38,129 nt of DNA from an uncultured Alphaproteobacteria bacterium. GTDB lineage: Bacteria; Pseudomonadota; Alphaproteobacteria; Rhodobacterales; Rhodobacteraceae. Shown in pieces: positions 23,666 through 32,122 of the stretch. Position 1 is the first letter of the stretch, and each line of letters begins with the position of its first letter. The stretch spans positions 1 to 38,129 of the forward strand of contig CACLZW010000014.1 of the NCBI GenBank assembly GCA_902611475.1, given 5' to 3'. The position numbers were made by a program, and so were the translations under genes. The notes beneath the pieces were generated by a model. It had not been told where the DNA came from. It saw nothing but the letters and a program-made list of their open reading frames with translations, and did not search any database.

Positions 23666-25060
23666 CTATCTTTTTCTGAAGTTACGTCTGGAATTTTGTC
23701 TGCCTCTTTTCTTTTTTTTTCGATCACTTTTCATTTGAACAATTTGTTCTTCGCCAAGACTTTCCACCTCCTCTATAGGAGGAAGTTTTCCCGTGAAATT
23801 TTCAATTAACGCTAAGGCTATGTCTTCATTAGAAAACCGACTTAATAGCTCATTAGCAAGCTTAAGTTCACTAGAACTTTTTTTTCGGCTTGTTGAAAGG
23901 TAGTTTATGATCTTTTCATTATCTTTAAGTTCTATTTCTTCTTGAGAAAGAAATTTGTTGATAACCGGACTTACCTTTGCCGAATTGATCAATCTTTCAT
24001 ATCTTCTTTTCTCGCCAGGTGAACAAAAAAGAATACTCCGACCCTTTTTCCCAGCTCTCCCGGTTCGCCCACTTCTGTGTATTAAGGTTTCTGGATTATG
24101 AGGGAGCTCAGCATGTATCACTATATCTAGGTTAACCAAGTCAATACCTCTTGCAGCTACGTCTGTCGCAACACATATCTTACACCTACCATTTTTTATA
24201 GATTGTAATGCCTTAAATCTCTCTGATTGATTCAATGCGCCAGATAAAGAGGCAACAGAAAAACCTCTATTTAATATTCTAGATGATATATGTGTTACAG
24301 CATTTCTAGTAGAACAAAAAATAATAATAGTCTTATCATCATGAAAACGGAGAAAGTTGAATATTGCGTTTTCAATATCATGTTTTTTTACTAAATATGT
24401 TTCATAAGAAATATCGGTATGGGCTCTGCCAAGTCTAGTTGCTTCAATTCTGACTGCATTTCTTTGGTACTTTGATGCTAATGACAATATTTTTTTTGGG
24501 ATGGTTGCTGAAAACATAAGTACCCTCTTATTCGCGGGACTTTGATCTACAATCATGTCTAAATCTTTTTTAAAGCCTAGGTCAAGCATTTCATCAGCTT
24601 CATCAAGGACAAGCGATCTTAGATAATTTAATTGTAATGTTTTCCGGCGTATATGGTCATTAATCCTTCCGGGAGTTCCTATTAAAAGATCAACTCCTTT
24701 AGAAATATTTTTTCTTTCTTTTTTTATATCCATCCCACCGATCGCCGTTGATATTCTGATCTCAGTCTTAGAAAACAGCCATGCTAATTCATTAAAAACC
24801 TGTAAAGCTAATTCTCGCGTGGGGGTAACAATTAGAGTTTTAAGTTTATTATCTGTAGCCAGAATTTCTTTAAGTCCAGCAACCGATATTGACAAACCGT
24901 AAGCAAGTGTTTTTCCAGAGCCTGTTTGGGAGCTCACCAGAAGATCTTTATCATTGTTGCTAGGATCAAGCACTAAGCTTTGAACTGTCGTTAGTTTGTC
25001 ATACCCCTTTTCTTTTATTGAAGATTGTAATTCTTCAGGAATAGATTTTGTTTCAAGCAT
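23666..25060 (-). CDS. DEAD-box RNA helicase (cassette cargo)
   Basis: 464 residues with the complete motif set: Q motif (TTVQSLVL), motif I SSQTGSGKT (43-51), Ia PTRELALQ, Ib TPGRIND, II LDEADEML, III FSATIPK, IV IIIFCSTR, V VATDVAARGID and VI HRSGRTGRAG. A lysine/arginine-rich tail of about 30 residues probably binds RNA. It should unwind RNA duplexes with ATP, for example in ribosome assembly or cold adaptation. The gene reads leftward, and its stop lies 6 bases from a repeat right end. Its promoter side faces another repeat fragment (25122). Confidence 0.9.
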   Translation of the reverse strand: MLETKSIPEELQSSIKEKGYDKLTTVQSLVLDPSNNDKDLLVSSQTGSGKTLAYGLSISVAGLKEILATDNKLKTLIVTPTRELALQVFNELAWLFSKTEIRISTAIGGMDIKKERKNISKGVDLLIGTPGRINDHIRRKTLQLNYLRSLVLDEADEMLDLGFKKDLDMIVDQSPANKRVLMFSATIPKKILSLASKYQRNAVRIEATRLGRAHTDISYETYLVKKHDIENAIFNFLRFHDDKTIIIFCSTRNAVTHISSRILNRGFSVASLSGALNQSERFKALQSIKNGRCKICVATDVAARGIDLVNLDIVIHAELPHNPETLIHRSGRTGRAGKKGRSILFCSPGEKRRYERLINSAKVSPVINKFLSQEEIELKDNEKIINYLSTSRKKSSSELKLANELLSRFSNEDIALALIENFTGKLPPIEEVESLGEEQIVQMKSDRKKKKRGRQNSRRNFRKR

Positions 25061-25121
25061 TCGCTCAATCTATAGAATAATAAAAATAATGATATAGCTA
25101 AGATTTATAATTTTCATAGGG

Positions 25122-25152
25122 TGGCTGGGGTGGTAGGACTCAGACCTACGGT
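25122..25152 (-). repeat. Cassette repeat, tRNA-end fragment only
   Basis: The sequence matches the 3' end of tRNA-Gln (CCA, acceptor, T-arm; 31 bases, three changes in the T-arm) and then stops; the core, iterons and terminal motifs are missing. The DUF924 stop codon begins 3 bases after the match ends. Confidence 0.7.
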
Positions 25153-25154
25153 TC

Positions 25155-25907
25155 TTATTTAATTTTTTGATCAAAAGAAAGATTGCCGCCTGCCCAAATT
25201 GGTAAATTCTCTTTATCATTGAGCCATTGGTCTTCTTCAGGAGTATTGGCTCTTCCAAACTCTAAATTTCTTTGTGGGTAACGCCCAAATTTTTCTAAAA
25301 CTTGCCTATGTTGATCTACCGCTTTTTTATTTCTTCCTTCAAATAAACTAAAATCAGGATAAGCACCAATTGCCATGTCAATTATTTCGCATGCGCGAAC
25401 AAGGTCGATTATTTCTTCTGAATGGGCCAAAGCCCAGGGGAGTAAATATAGTAGTGCAGGAGGCAATTTTAAAGTTTGATCAACTTTGTTTTTACTTACT
25501 AGGTCTCGAACGAGCTCACGTCCTATATAGTCAAACGAAAAAGCTTCAGCTGTACCTCGAAAACACGAGCGAGATAGTTGGTCTGCTAGCAATACCCTAG
25601 CAACTTGGCCTTCAAGGGTAAACCATTCATCTTCAATTAGGGTTTCTGGATCTGCTTTCAATTCGCGAATAACAGATGAAAATGGCTTGCAAATATCGTC
25701 CAAAGCGGTTCCACTCCTAAACCATATGCCTAATAGTGGTTCCACTGTTTCATCGTAAAAAAGGCTTTTTCTATCATTAGCATTATTTATATCGCAGCCA
25801 CACATATAATTCAAAACACTACTTGGAGAACGAGGATTAGTAAGAGCTTTCAGGACTGCGGGTTTTCTACTAAATTGTTCAGGGGTAAGATCTTCTGGTA
25901 ACATCAT
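25155..25907 (-). CDS. DUF924 family protein (cassette cargo)
   Basis: 250 residues of the alpha-helical, TPR-like DUF924 family. The conserved features are IWFRSG near the front, VLLADQLSRSCFRGTAEAF, LLPWALAHSEEIID and KFGRYPQRNLEFGRANTPEE near the C-terminus. Function is unknown; the protein should be cytoplasmic. Two ATGs in tandem (25907 and 25904) are possible starts. It is divergent from the oxidoreductase gene across 79 bases, and its stop abuts the repeat fragment at 25122. Confidence 0.85.
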   Translation of the reverse strand: MMLPEDLTPEQFSRKPAVLKALTNPRSPSSVLNYMCGCDINNANDRKSLFYDETVEPLLGIWFRSGTALDDICKPFSSVIRELKADPETLIEDEWFTLEGQVARVLLADQLSRSCFRGTAEAFSFDYIGRELVRDLVSKNKVDQTLKLPPALLYLLPWALAHSEEIIDLVRACEIIDMAIGAYPDFSLFEGRNKKAVDQHRQVLEKFGRYPQRNLEFGRANTPEEDQWLNDKENLPIWAGGNLSFDQKIK

Positions 25908-25986
25908 TTAAAATTCTTTTTTAATAGTGTATTTTAATAGTGTAACATAAATCAATCAACGTTCTATCGTAATCAAAGGAGTAGAG

Positions 25987-26928
25987 ATGCGTGCGATTGG
26001 CTTAATGAAGCATGGCGGACCTGAAGTGCTAGAGCTTATTGAAGTGCCTGAGCTTAAACCTGAAGCGGATGAAATACTAGTGCAGGTGTTTTGCGCAGCT
26101 ATAAATCCAACAGATATTTTAGCTCGTAATGGAGGTATAGCAGAACGACAAAAACCTTATGATCCTCCGTATGTTCCGGGAATGGATATTTCTGGGAAAG
26201 TAGTTGCGATTGGAGAAAACGTCAAAACAGCCCTCAAAAAAGGCGACGCGGTCATGGCAATGGTCATACCAAATGGTCAACATGGGGCATACCGCGAACA
26301 AATTGCTCTAAAATCAGGAGCAGTGGTACCAATTCCCAAGGGGGTCAGTTTTGAAGAAGCCTGTACTTTACCAATGAATGGATTAACGGCAAAGCTTTCT
26401 CTAGAACTTTTGAACTTAAATTCAGGCGATAAGTTAGCAGTTACTGGCTCTGCAGGAGCCTACGGAGGTTACATGATCCAAATTGCAAAAACTTTAGGTT
26501 TATATGTGATAGCAGATACGTCAGAGAAAGACCAAAATTTAATTAAATCACTTGGTGCAGATCTATCGCTCCCAAGAGGAGAAGAATTCATTGAACATAT
26601 ATTGGAACGGTTTCCCGAAGGCGTAGATGGCTTAGCAGATGGCGCTTTATTAAATGAAAAAGCAGTTGCCGCAGTCAAAAATGGAGGCTCCTTTACCGCG
26701 GTACGAGGTTATCAGGGGACAGGTGAGCGTGATATAAATTTTACTCAAACATGGGTAAGAACTCAAGATTGCATGTACGAAAAATTAGATGATTTAAGGA
26801 AGCTTGTAAACGCAAACAAAATTTCCTTGAGGTTAGCCGATACATTTAGTCCGTCTCAAGTGTCGGAAGCACATAAACGATTTGAAGGTGGCGGGGTCAG
26901 AGGCCGACTTGTAATTAAATTTAATTGA
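25987..26928 (+). CDS. MDR-family NADPH:quinone oxidoreductase-like protein (cassette cargo)
   Basis: 313 residues of the zinc-independent medium-chain dehydrogenase/reductase group. MRAIGLMKHGGPEVLEL at the start, VFCAAINPTDILARNG, YVPGMDISGKVVAIGENV and AVTGSAGAYGGYMIQIAK (cofactor loop, about 150) are typical of QOR/CurA-like enzymes, and RGRLVIKF ends the fold. It reduces quinones or enones with NAD(P)H. A good GGAG site precedes the ATG. It shares a cassette with the divergent DUF924 gene; the next repeat begins 97 bases downstream. Confidence 0.9.
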   Translation: MRAIGLMKHGGPEVLELIEVPELKPEADEILVQVFCAAINPTDILARNGGIAERQKPYDPPYVPGMDISGKVVAIGENVKTALKKGDAVMAMVIPNGQHGAYREQIALKSGAVVPIPKGVSFEEACTLPMNGLTAKLSLELLNLNSGDKLAVTGSAGAYGGYMIQIAKTLGLYVIADTSEKDQNLIKSLGADLSLPRGEEFIEHILERFPEGVDGLADGALLNEKAVAAVKNGGSFTAVRGYQGTGERDINFTQTWVRTQDCMYEKLDDLRKLVNANKISLRLADTFSPSQVSEAHKRFEGGGVRGRLVIKFN

Positions 26929-27025
26929 TTTTAAAGAGGGTATGATCCTTATTCAAAAACTTGCATAGCTTTCGAAATGTGAAGAATATTTTTAAGAAGC
27001 AGCAAAGTTATCTTCATTTAGGAAA

Positions 27026-27200
27026 TGGCTGGGGTGGTAGGATTCGAACTTACGGTACACGGGATCAAAACCCGTGGGTATTGTTATCAGGAGTTATCAG
27101 GATTCTCATAACCCTTTAAAATAGTTCTTATGCTTCTCATGCTTCTTATGCGTTATCAGGAAAATCACGAAAAGTGTTGTCAAAAGTGTTGTCAAAAAAT
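27026..27200 (-). repeat. Cassette repeat, best-preserved full copy (175 bp)
   Basis: Bases 27026-27074 equal the tRNA-Gln 3' part with one change. The core CACGGG-ATCAAAA-CCCGTG (27058-27076) is a perfect 6-bp inverted repeat around the 7 anticodon-loop bases. GTTATCAGG occurs at 27083, 27093 and 27152. Three tandem 9-bp units TTCTTATGC/TTCTCATGC/TTCTTATGC lie at 27125-27151. GTTGTCAAAA occurs at 27176 and 27188. This ordered set resembles the core plus arm and accessory sites of a tyrosine-recombinase attachment site. Confidence 0.85.
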
Positions 27201-27237
27201 TAACTTACACGGACCTAGTGTATTCACTTCTTTTTAA

Positions 27238-28620
27238 CTATTTGATTATTGATGTTTGTAATGCTTCGATGTAGTGAGTTCTCCATACACTTATATTAAA
27301 AGATTGTAATTGATCAAAAGCACTAAGCCATCTCCTCAAGCGTTCTTTTTTAGGCATTTTTAGGGCATGATGCAATGCATCTGCTACTCCCTCCGGATCA
27401 TGAGGGTTCACAATCAATGCGTCGGGAAATTCCTCTGCTGCGCCTGCAAATCTTGACAAAATTAGCACCCCTGGATCACTCACGCGTTGGGAAGCTATAT
27501 ATTCCTTTGCTACCAAATTCATTCCGTCTCTCAGCGGTGTTACTAGTCCAATTCTACTATTTCTAAAAAATCCCATAAGACTTTTTTGCTGGAATCCTTT
27601 ATTGAGATACCTAATTGGCGTCCAATCAAAGTCACCGTACGCACTATTTATTTTTCCAGCACTAAGCTCTAATTTTCTTCTTATTTCTTTGTATTGAAAA
27701 ACAGAGCCTCTTGAGGTCGGGGCTATTTGAAGCAAAGTTGTTGATCTGATGTGTTCACTATGATTTGTAAGAAGATGATTGTATGCCGAGAATCTAAGCT
27801 CAAGCCCCTTTGAATAGTCTAGCCTATCGACTCCGACTATTAGTTTGTCCGTTTTAATACTTTTGACTAGTCTTTTCACTTGAGGAGAGTTATCAGTTTC
27901 TTCTGATATTTTTATAATTTTGTTCGTATCTATAGATATTGGAAAATGTTTTACTTTAGACTTTTTCCCTAAAGCAAATATTGATCCATCTGGCTCAACT
28001 GAGCCTCCTAGCTCACTTATGATATAATCTAAAAAGATAAGTACATGTTTTCTAGTTTGGAAGCCTATCAAGTCAAACTCTAATAGAGCATCAACTAGCT
28101 CTCGATGATCAGGTAATGCAGTCAAAATTTCTTTTGATGGCCATGGTATATGTAAAAAAAAGCCTATTTTCTGAGTGCATTTGAGCTTTCTCAACTCTTT
28201 AGCAATTAATAAAAAATGATAATCATGAACCCATATCAAATCTTCATTATTGAGAAGTTTTTTAATCATTAAGGAAAAAGACTTATTAACCCTTTTATAA
28301 CTCTCGAATTTTTTTTTGGAATAATCTACTAAGTCCAATCTATAGTGAAAAATGGGCCAAAGTACTTCGTTACAATAACCGTTGTAGTAATTTTCATAAT
28401 CTTTTTTTGGTAAATCAACAATGGCATAAGTAATTCCTCCATCCTTTTTAACAAGTGGTTTAATATTCTTATCTGTAGTGACTGCGCCACTCCAACCAAA
28501 CCAAAGACCGTTTGTCTCCTGCAGCGTATCAAATAATGCAACTGCAAGACCGCCAGCTGCCTCAGGTTTCTTTTCCTTGGGAAGCATAACTCTGTTAGAA
28601 ATAACGACTACTCTACTCAT
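27238..28620 (-). CDS. otsA: Trehalose-6-phosphate synthase (cassette cargo)
   Basis: 460 residues of GT20 type. The N-terminus has ISNRVMLP and the UDP-glucose loop AAGGLAVAL (21-29). [51 protein letters not shown] and [16 protein letters not shown] are all family signatures. It makes trehalose-6-phosphate from UDP-glucose and glucose-6-phosphate, usually for osmotic or cold protection. A GGAGAG site precedes the ATG. It lies 15 bases after otsB, and its stop is 37 bases from the repeat at 27026. Confidence 0.95.
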   Translation of the reverse strand: MSRVVVISNRVMLPKEKKPEAAGGLAVALFDTLQETNGLWFGWSGAVTTDKNIKPLVKKDGGITYAIVDLPKKDYENYYNGYCNEVLWPIFHYRLDLVDYSKKKFESYKRVNKSFSLMIKKLLNNEDLIWVHDYHFLLIAKELRKLKCTQKIGFFLHIPWPSKEILTALPDHRELVDALLEFDLIGFQTRKHVLIFLDYIISELGGSVEPDGSIFALGKKSKVKHFPISIDTNKIIKISEETDNSPQVKRLVKSIKTDKLIVGVDRLDYSKGLELRFSAYNHLLTNHSEHIRSTTLLQIAPTSRGSVFQYKEIRRKLELSAGKINSAYGDFDWTPIRYLNKGFQQKSLMGFFRNSRIGLVTPLRDGMNLVAKEYIASQRVSDPGVLILSRFAGAAEEFPDALIVNPHDPEGVADALHHALKMPKKERLRRWLSAFDQLQSFNISVWRTHYIEALQTSIIK

Positions 28621-28635
28621 AACTCTCCAATTGAT

Positions 28636-29430
28636 TTACCTTGATTTCAGAAGCTGCTCCATTATTTCGTGAACGGATTTAACATTAGGTAAAAAGAAGT
28701 TTGCTTTACTTCTTTTATAATTTCCAACACGAACTGACCAGCCGCCTATCTTGTTAACAGTTTCAAAACCATCTTCATCGCTTATATCATCACCGATAAA
28801 AATCGGTCTTCGCTTTATAAAAGGTTTAGTTTTCATATAGTATGAAATTGCCGTTCCCTTATTGTGGCTCAGAGGTTTAACTTCCAAAACTTCCTTTCCT
28901 TCAAGTAAAATTAATTTTGGTTCATACTTTACAATCTCCAACATTATTTTACTAATCTCTTTCCTGTCGATCGCTGAATTTCGAAAATGAACAGTTAAAT
29001 TTGAACCCTTGTTTTCAATCTCAATATTTTTTTTGCCATTAAGTAATTCACTAATCTTATAAGCAATTCCCTTTATTTTTCCAGACTCGGCTTGGTACTC
29101 CTTAAGTCGGAGTGTATCTCTCAATTGTGCTCCGTGGTTTCCAGCAACAGAAATTTTATCGTTCTCGAAAATCCTATCTAGATCGTCTAATGATCTACCA
29201 CTAATAAGCGCTAACGCACCTCCAAGTCTATTACGGATGGTTTGCAGTTTTTTTTGCAATTTAAAACAAGGTTTGATCAAGCTAGGACTACTCTCAATCT
29301 CATATAGCGTGCCATCGACGTCCAGGAATAGAGCTAGTTGTTGGATATCTTTCGGAAGTAATTTTACGGTAAATACTGATGCCACTTTCAAGGTTTCGTT
29401 TTTTTTGATTAAATCAACTTTTCTAAACAC
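28636..29430 (-). CDS. otsB: Trehalose-6-phosphate phosphatase (cassette cargo)
   Basis: 264 residues of the HAD superfamily: LFLDVDGTLYEIE with nucleophile Asp37 and Asp39, LALISGRSLDDL, VAGNHGAQLRD, the conserved Lys in VKPLSHNKGTAI and GDDISDEDGFE for the metal-binding acidic pair. It dephosphorylates trehalose-6-phosphate made by the downstream otsA. The start is uncertain: GTG 29430 is the longest, while a GTG about 15 codons in would also keep the whole domain. It is the first gene of the otsBA pair, with an inverted repeat 100 bases upstream. Confidence 0.92.
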   Translation of the reverse strand: MFRKVDLIKKNETLKVASVFTVKLLPKDIQQLALFLDVDGTLYEIESSPSLIKPCFKLQKKLQTIRNRLGGALALISGRSLDDLDRIFENDKISVAGNHGAQLRDTLRLKEYQAESGKIKGIAYKISELLNGKKNIEIENKGSNLTVHFRNSAIDRKEISKIMLEIVKYEPKLILLEGKEVLEVKPLSHNKGTAISYYMKTKPFIKRRPIFIGDDISDEDGFETVNKIGGWSVRVGNYKRSKANFFLPNVKSVHEIMEQLLKSR

Positions 29431-29529
29431 CTTACTAATTCGACGGGTTAATATACCACTCTAGAAGCAGAAAGGTGTAAAATATGCAAAACAACTATAT
29501 CGTATTAACTAAATTTATTTCTTACAAAT

Positions 29530-29544
29530 ATTACGTAACGTAAT
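29530..29544. promoter_or_regulatory. Inverted repeat upstream of otsBA, possible operator
   Basis: ATTACGT-A-ACGTAAT is a perfect 7-bp inverted repeat with a single central base, 100 bases before the otsB start and in the only sizeable non-coding stretch before it. The size and symmetry suit a dimeric regulator. No regulator can be named. Confidence 0.35.
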
Positions 29545-29590
29545 CCTAATAATTTTATTCATTGGTGAGTCTTAAACTAAGGCATTAATA

Positions 29591-29760
29591 GGTAGCATTA
29601 CAAGATTTTAAGCAACGGTGCAAAAATATAAATCCGTAGATATGGTTATCAGAAGTCACAAGATCCTCATAACCTTTTCAAAAAAGCTCTTATCCTTATC
29701 ATTCTTCTTGTGCGTTATGGGAAAATCTTTAAATCTCTTGTCAATTTTGTTGTCAATTTT
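29591..29760 (-). repeat. Cassette repeat, degenerate full-length copy
   Basis: From AAATCCGTAGATATGG (about 29629) to the paired TTGTCAATTTT motifs ending at 29760, the sequence follows the 27026 copy base by base with about 65-70% identity by eye, including GTTATCAGAAG, CCTCATAACC, CTTATCATTCTTCTTGTGCG and GGGAAAATC. The tRNA-derived part to its left is barely recognisable (GGTAGCATT for GGTAGGATT). It is clearly older or less constrained than its neighbours. Confidence 0.7.
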
Positions 29761-29791
29761 CCTTTTTAGTCTATCTAGTACTTTGCACCCG

Positions 29792-29807
29792 AGGGGCATT
29801 TGCCCCT
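29792..29807. other. GC-rich hairpin between repeat and FG-GAP gene
   Basis: AGGGGC-ATTT-GCCCCT is a perfect 6-bp stem with a tetraloop in otherwise AT-rich DNA, 52 bases before the FG-GAP gene. No T-run follows on either strand, so it is not a standard terminator. It could act on the mRNA leader or be a residue of the insertion. Confidence 0.35.
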
Positions 29808-29859
29808 GTCCCGAAAATAAGATTAAAAAAGTTCCCCTGTAAAATGATGAATAAATAAG

Positions 29860-31356
29860 ATGGATTTAAAAAAACTGTTTAAAAAAGTTGCTGCATATAT
29901 TGTCTTGGTCAAAAAAAGCACATTTGTTACAGCTATTTTTGCTGTATGTTTATGTGTAGCAGAAAACAATCTTACAGCTAATGCTCAGTTTTTTCAAAAC
30001 ATTACCGATAAAATAGAAAATAACGTACCGAGATTGTCTTATGGCGTGGCTGTAACAGATTTTAACGATGATGGAAAAATGGAGTTTATAGTTACAGGGT
30101 TTCGGTATCCTAATCTCGCACTGAGCTATGAGAATGGTTCATATACAAATATTAATTCTAGTGAACTATTTGCTGATGAAAAAAGGTCATCGATTGGAGT
30201 TGTCGCTTGTGATGTCGATCAGGATGGATATGAAGAAATTTATTTCTTGAATACCGACACTTATAGTGGAACGAAAAAATATTCCGATCGTCTAATAGAC
30301 GTGGATAAAACGATTTACGATATTTTCGGTTTTAAAAAAAATCAGGCAAACTTGAACCTTACGGCGGGTAGGTCGGTGGCTTGCGTTGATAGACATGGCA
30401 ACGGTAATTATGGAATTTATGTCTCCAACTATGGGGGTCCAACAAGATTTTACGAATTGGAAGCTGATATTATCCAAGACATCGCACCTTCACTCGGAAT
30501 AAATTCTACGACCGGTGGTCGTGCTGTCGTAGCAGGGAATATTCTATCAGGAAAAGTCGATATTTTTGCTGCGAATGAACGCGGACCTAATTTTTTACTG
30601 ATAAATAAGGGCGGCACATACACTGACAAAGCTTTAGAGTACGGTATCGATGACACACTCCAAAATGGGAGAGGAACGGCTCTATCAGATATTGGTTATA
30701 ATGGAAGCTTAGACCTTATCACAGGAAATTGGAATGGTTTCCACAGAATATACACTCATGCAAACAACACATTTGTCGATACAGCGTCTTTAAATTTTAG
30801 ACAACCTTCAAAAATTAGAACCGTTATATCCGCTGATTTCGATAATGATGGTTTTGATGAGATATTTTTGAACAATATCGGTCAACCAAATAAATTATTT
30901 AGAATTCTAGATAACAATAAACTTGAACAGTTGGAATTGACGAATGCTCTAGAAAAGATTGGTCTGGGTACTGGTGGAGCAGTAGCAGATTTAAATGGTG
31001 ACGGAATTTTGGAGCTACTGATTGCTCATGGTGAAAGTGCTCCTGAACCATTAAGCCTTTTTTCAGCTAATGTTAAAGACGATTTTCAATATTTAAGAAT
31101 AGAACCTAGAAACTCTTACGATGCGCCAGCAAGAGGCGCTACCGTAACACTTAAAACAAATTTCAGAACCCACGCTAAAACTATAGATGCAGGCTCTGGG
31201 TATTTATGCCAGATGGAACCAGTAGCCCATTTTGGAATCCGTAAAAATGAAGAGATTGAACACATTCAGATAAATTGGACTGACGGTCAAAAATCAAAAT
31301 ACAAAATTGAAAAGCTGAACCATCAATATGTTTTCAACCAAGGTAAAACAAATTGA
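29860..31356 (+). CDS. Secreted FG-GAP/ASPIC-UnbV beta-propeller protein (cassette cargo)
   Basis: 498 residues. The N-terminus is basic and then hydrophobic (STFVTAIFAVCLCVA, about 24-38), ending near NAQ: a likely signal peptide. Calcium-binding FG-GAP-type repeats follow: VTDFNDDGKMEFIVTG, CDVDQDGYEEIYFLN, SADFDNDGFDEIFLNN and VADLNGDGILELLIA. The last 85 residues match the ASPIC/UnbV domain (RGATVTLKTN, GYLCQMEPVAHFG, INWTDGQKSKY). Such proteins are exported and probably bind ligands or surfaces; the function is unknown. The following secreted gene starts 2 bases after its stop. Confidence 0.88.
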   Translation: MDLKKLFKKVAAYIVLVKKSTFVTAIFAVCLCVAENNLTANAQFFQNITDKIENNVPRLSYGVAVTDFNDDGKMEFIVTGFRYPNLALSYENGSYTNINSSELFADEKRSSIGVVACDVDQDGYEEIYFLNTDTYSGTKKYSDRLIDVDKTIYDIFGFKKNQANLNLTAGRSVACVDRHGNGNYGIYVSNYGGPTRFYELEADIIQDIAPSLGINSTTGGRAVVAGNILSGKVDIFAANERGPNFLLINKGGTYTDKALEYGIDDTLQNGRGTALSDIGYNGSLDLITGNWNGFHRIYTHANNTFVDTASLNFRQPSKIRTVISADFDNDGFDEIFLNNIGQPNKLFRILDNNKLEQLELTNALEKIGLGTGGAVADLNGDGILELLIAHGESAPEPLSLFSANVKDDFQYLRIEPRNSYDAPARGATVTLKTNFRTHAKTIDAGSGYLCQMEPVAHFGIRKNEEIEHIQINWTDGQKSKYKIEKLNHQYVFNQGKTN

Positions 31357-31357
31357 T

Positions 31358-32065
31358 ATGACTCGGTATATTTTCACACTTATTGTCATGTGCTTAATAA
31401 TTCCCCCAATAAGCTTAGGAGAGTCTCGAAGTCCTGATAGTTTAAAATTGATACGTTATTATGAAGAGTTACGAGCAGATTGGGGGAAAATATTTCCAAA
31501 CAAAAACAGAAATGCTGGCGGTGCTTTATTTTTTAAATATATTTTAGATAATTCAAATTCTAAAGATGAGTTTTTTGAGAAGAATAAGATGTATTGTAGT
31601 GTCTCTGGGTCACTTGTACGGCCCGGTTCTGAACCTGAATTTGTTTCTGTCAGAGGTCATGATGAAGAATTAATTTGCGGCTCGCTTTACAGATGTTGTT
31701 GGCCCTGCTCTTGTGATGTGATGAAATATGTTCAGGTGCAGGCCCTTGAAAAAACATTTGATGATAAGACGGAATTAATCAACGTGTTAACAATCAAAAA
31801 CCCCTGTGAAAAACCAGATTTTCCTGAAGAGGTCGATAGAGAGTCCATTTGTGTTGGCACCTCTCTAAATAAAAGAAGAGTGACTGAAATAAATGGAAGG
31901 CTTGTAGTTGGAGTACTATTCGAAAGCAAAATCTGTTCACCTAATGACATTGAAAAGATAAATAGAGAAGTTATAACAGGAAGCTACTGTCCACTTAGAA
32001 ATAATACACCACTCAAAGAGGTCAGGGGAGGTATGGGAGACATTTTCATAAAAATGGCTAATTAA
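31358..32065 (+). CDS. Cys-rich secreted protein of unknown function (cassette cargo)
   Basis: 235 residues from ATG 31358, one base after the FG-GAP stop; a longer frame from 31328 lies inside that gene and would hide the signal peptide. MTRYIFTLIVMCLIIPPISLG is a clear signal sequence. The mature part contains about ten cysteines, including the dense cluster CGSLYRCCWPCSCDVMKY, which suggests disulfides or metal binding in the periplasm. I recognise no family. Tight coupling implies that it acts with the exported beta-propeller protein. Confidence 0.65.
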   Translation: MTRYIFTLIVMCLIIPPISLGESRSPDSLKLIRYYEELRADWGKIFPNKNRNAGGALFFKYILDNSNSKDEFFEKNKMYCSVSGSLVRPGSEPEFVSVRGHDEELICGSLYRCCWPCSCDVMKYVQVQALEKTFDDKTELINVLTIKNPCEKPDFPEEVDRESICVGTSLNKRRVTEINGRLVVGVLFESKICSPNDIEKINREVITGSYCPLRNNTPLKEVRGGMGDIFIKMAN

Positions 32066-32122
32066 ATTTTTATTTGATTTTGCTTTGAAATTTGTTCACT
32101 CACCGTGCATGTTAGCAATAAA

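Noticed and set aside
29618-29842. 74-residue plus-strand open frame with hydrophobic stretch
   Set aside because: It reads through the degenerate cassette repeat and the GC hairpin; homology to the other repeats explains the sequence.
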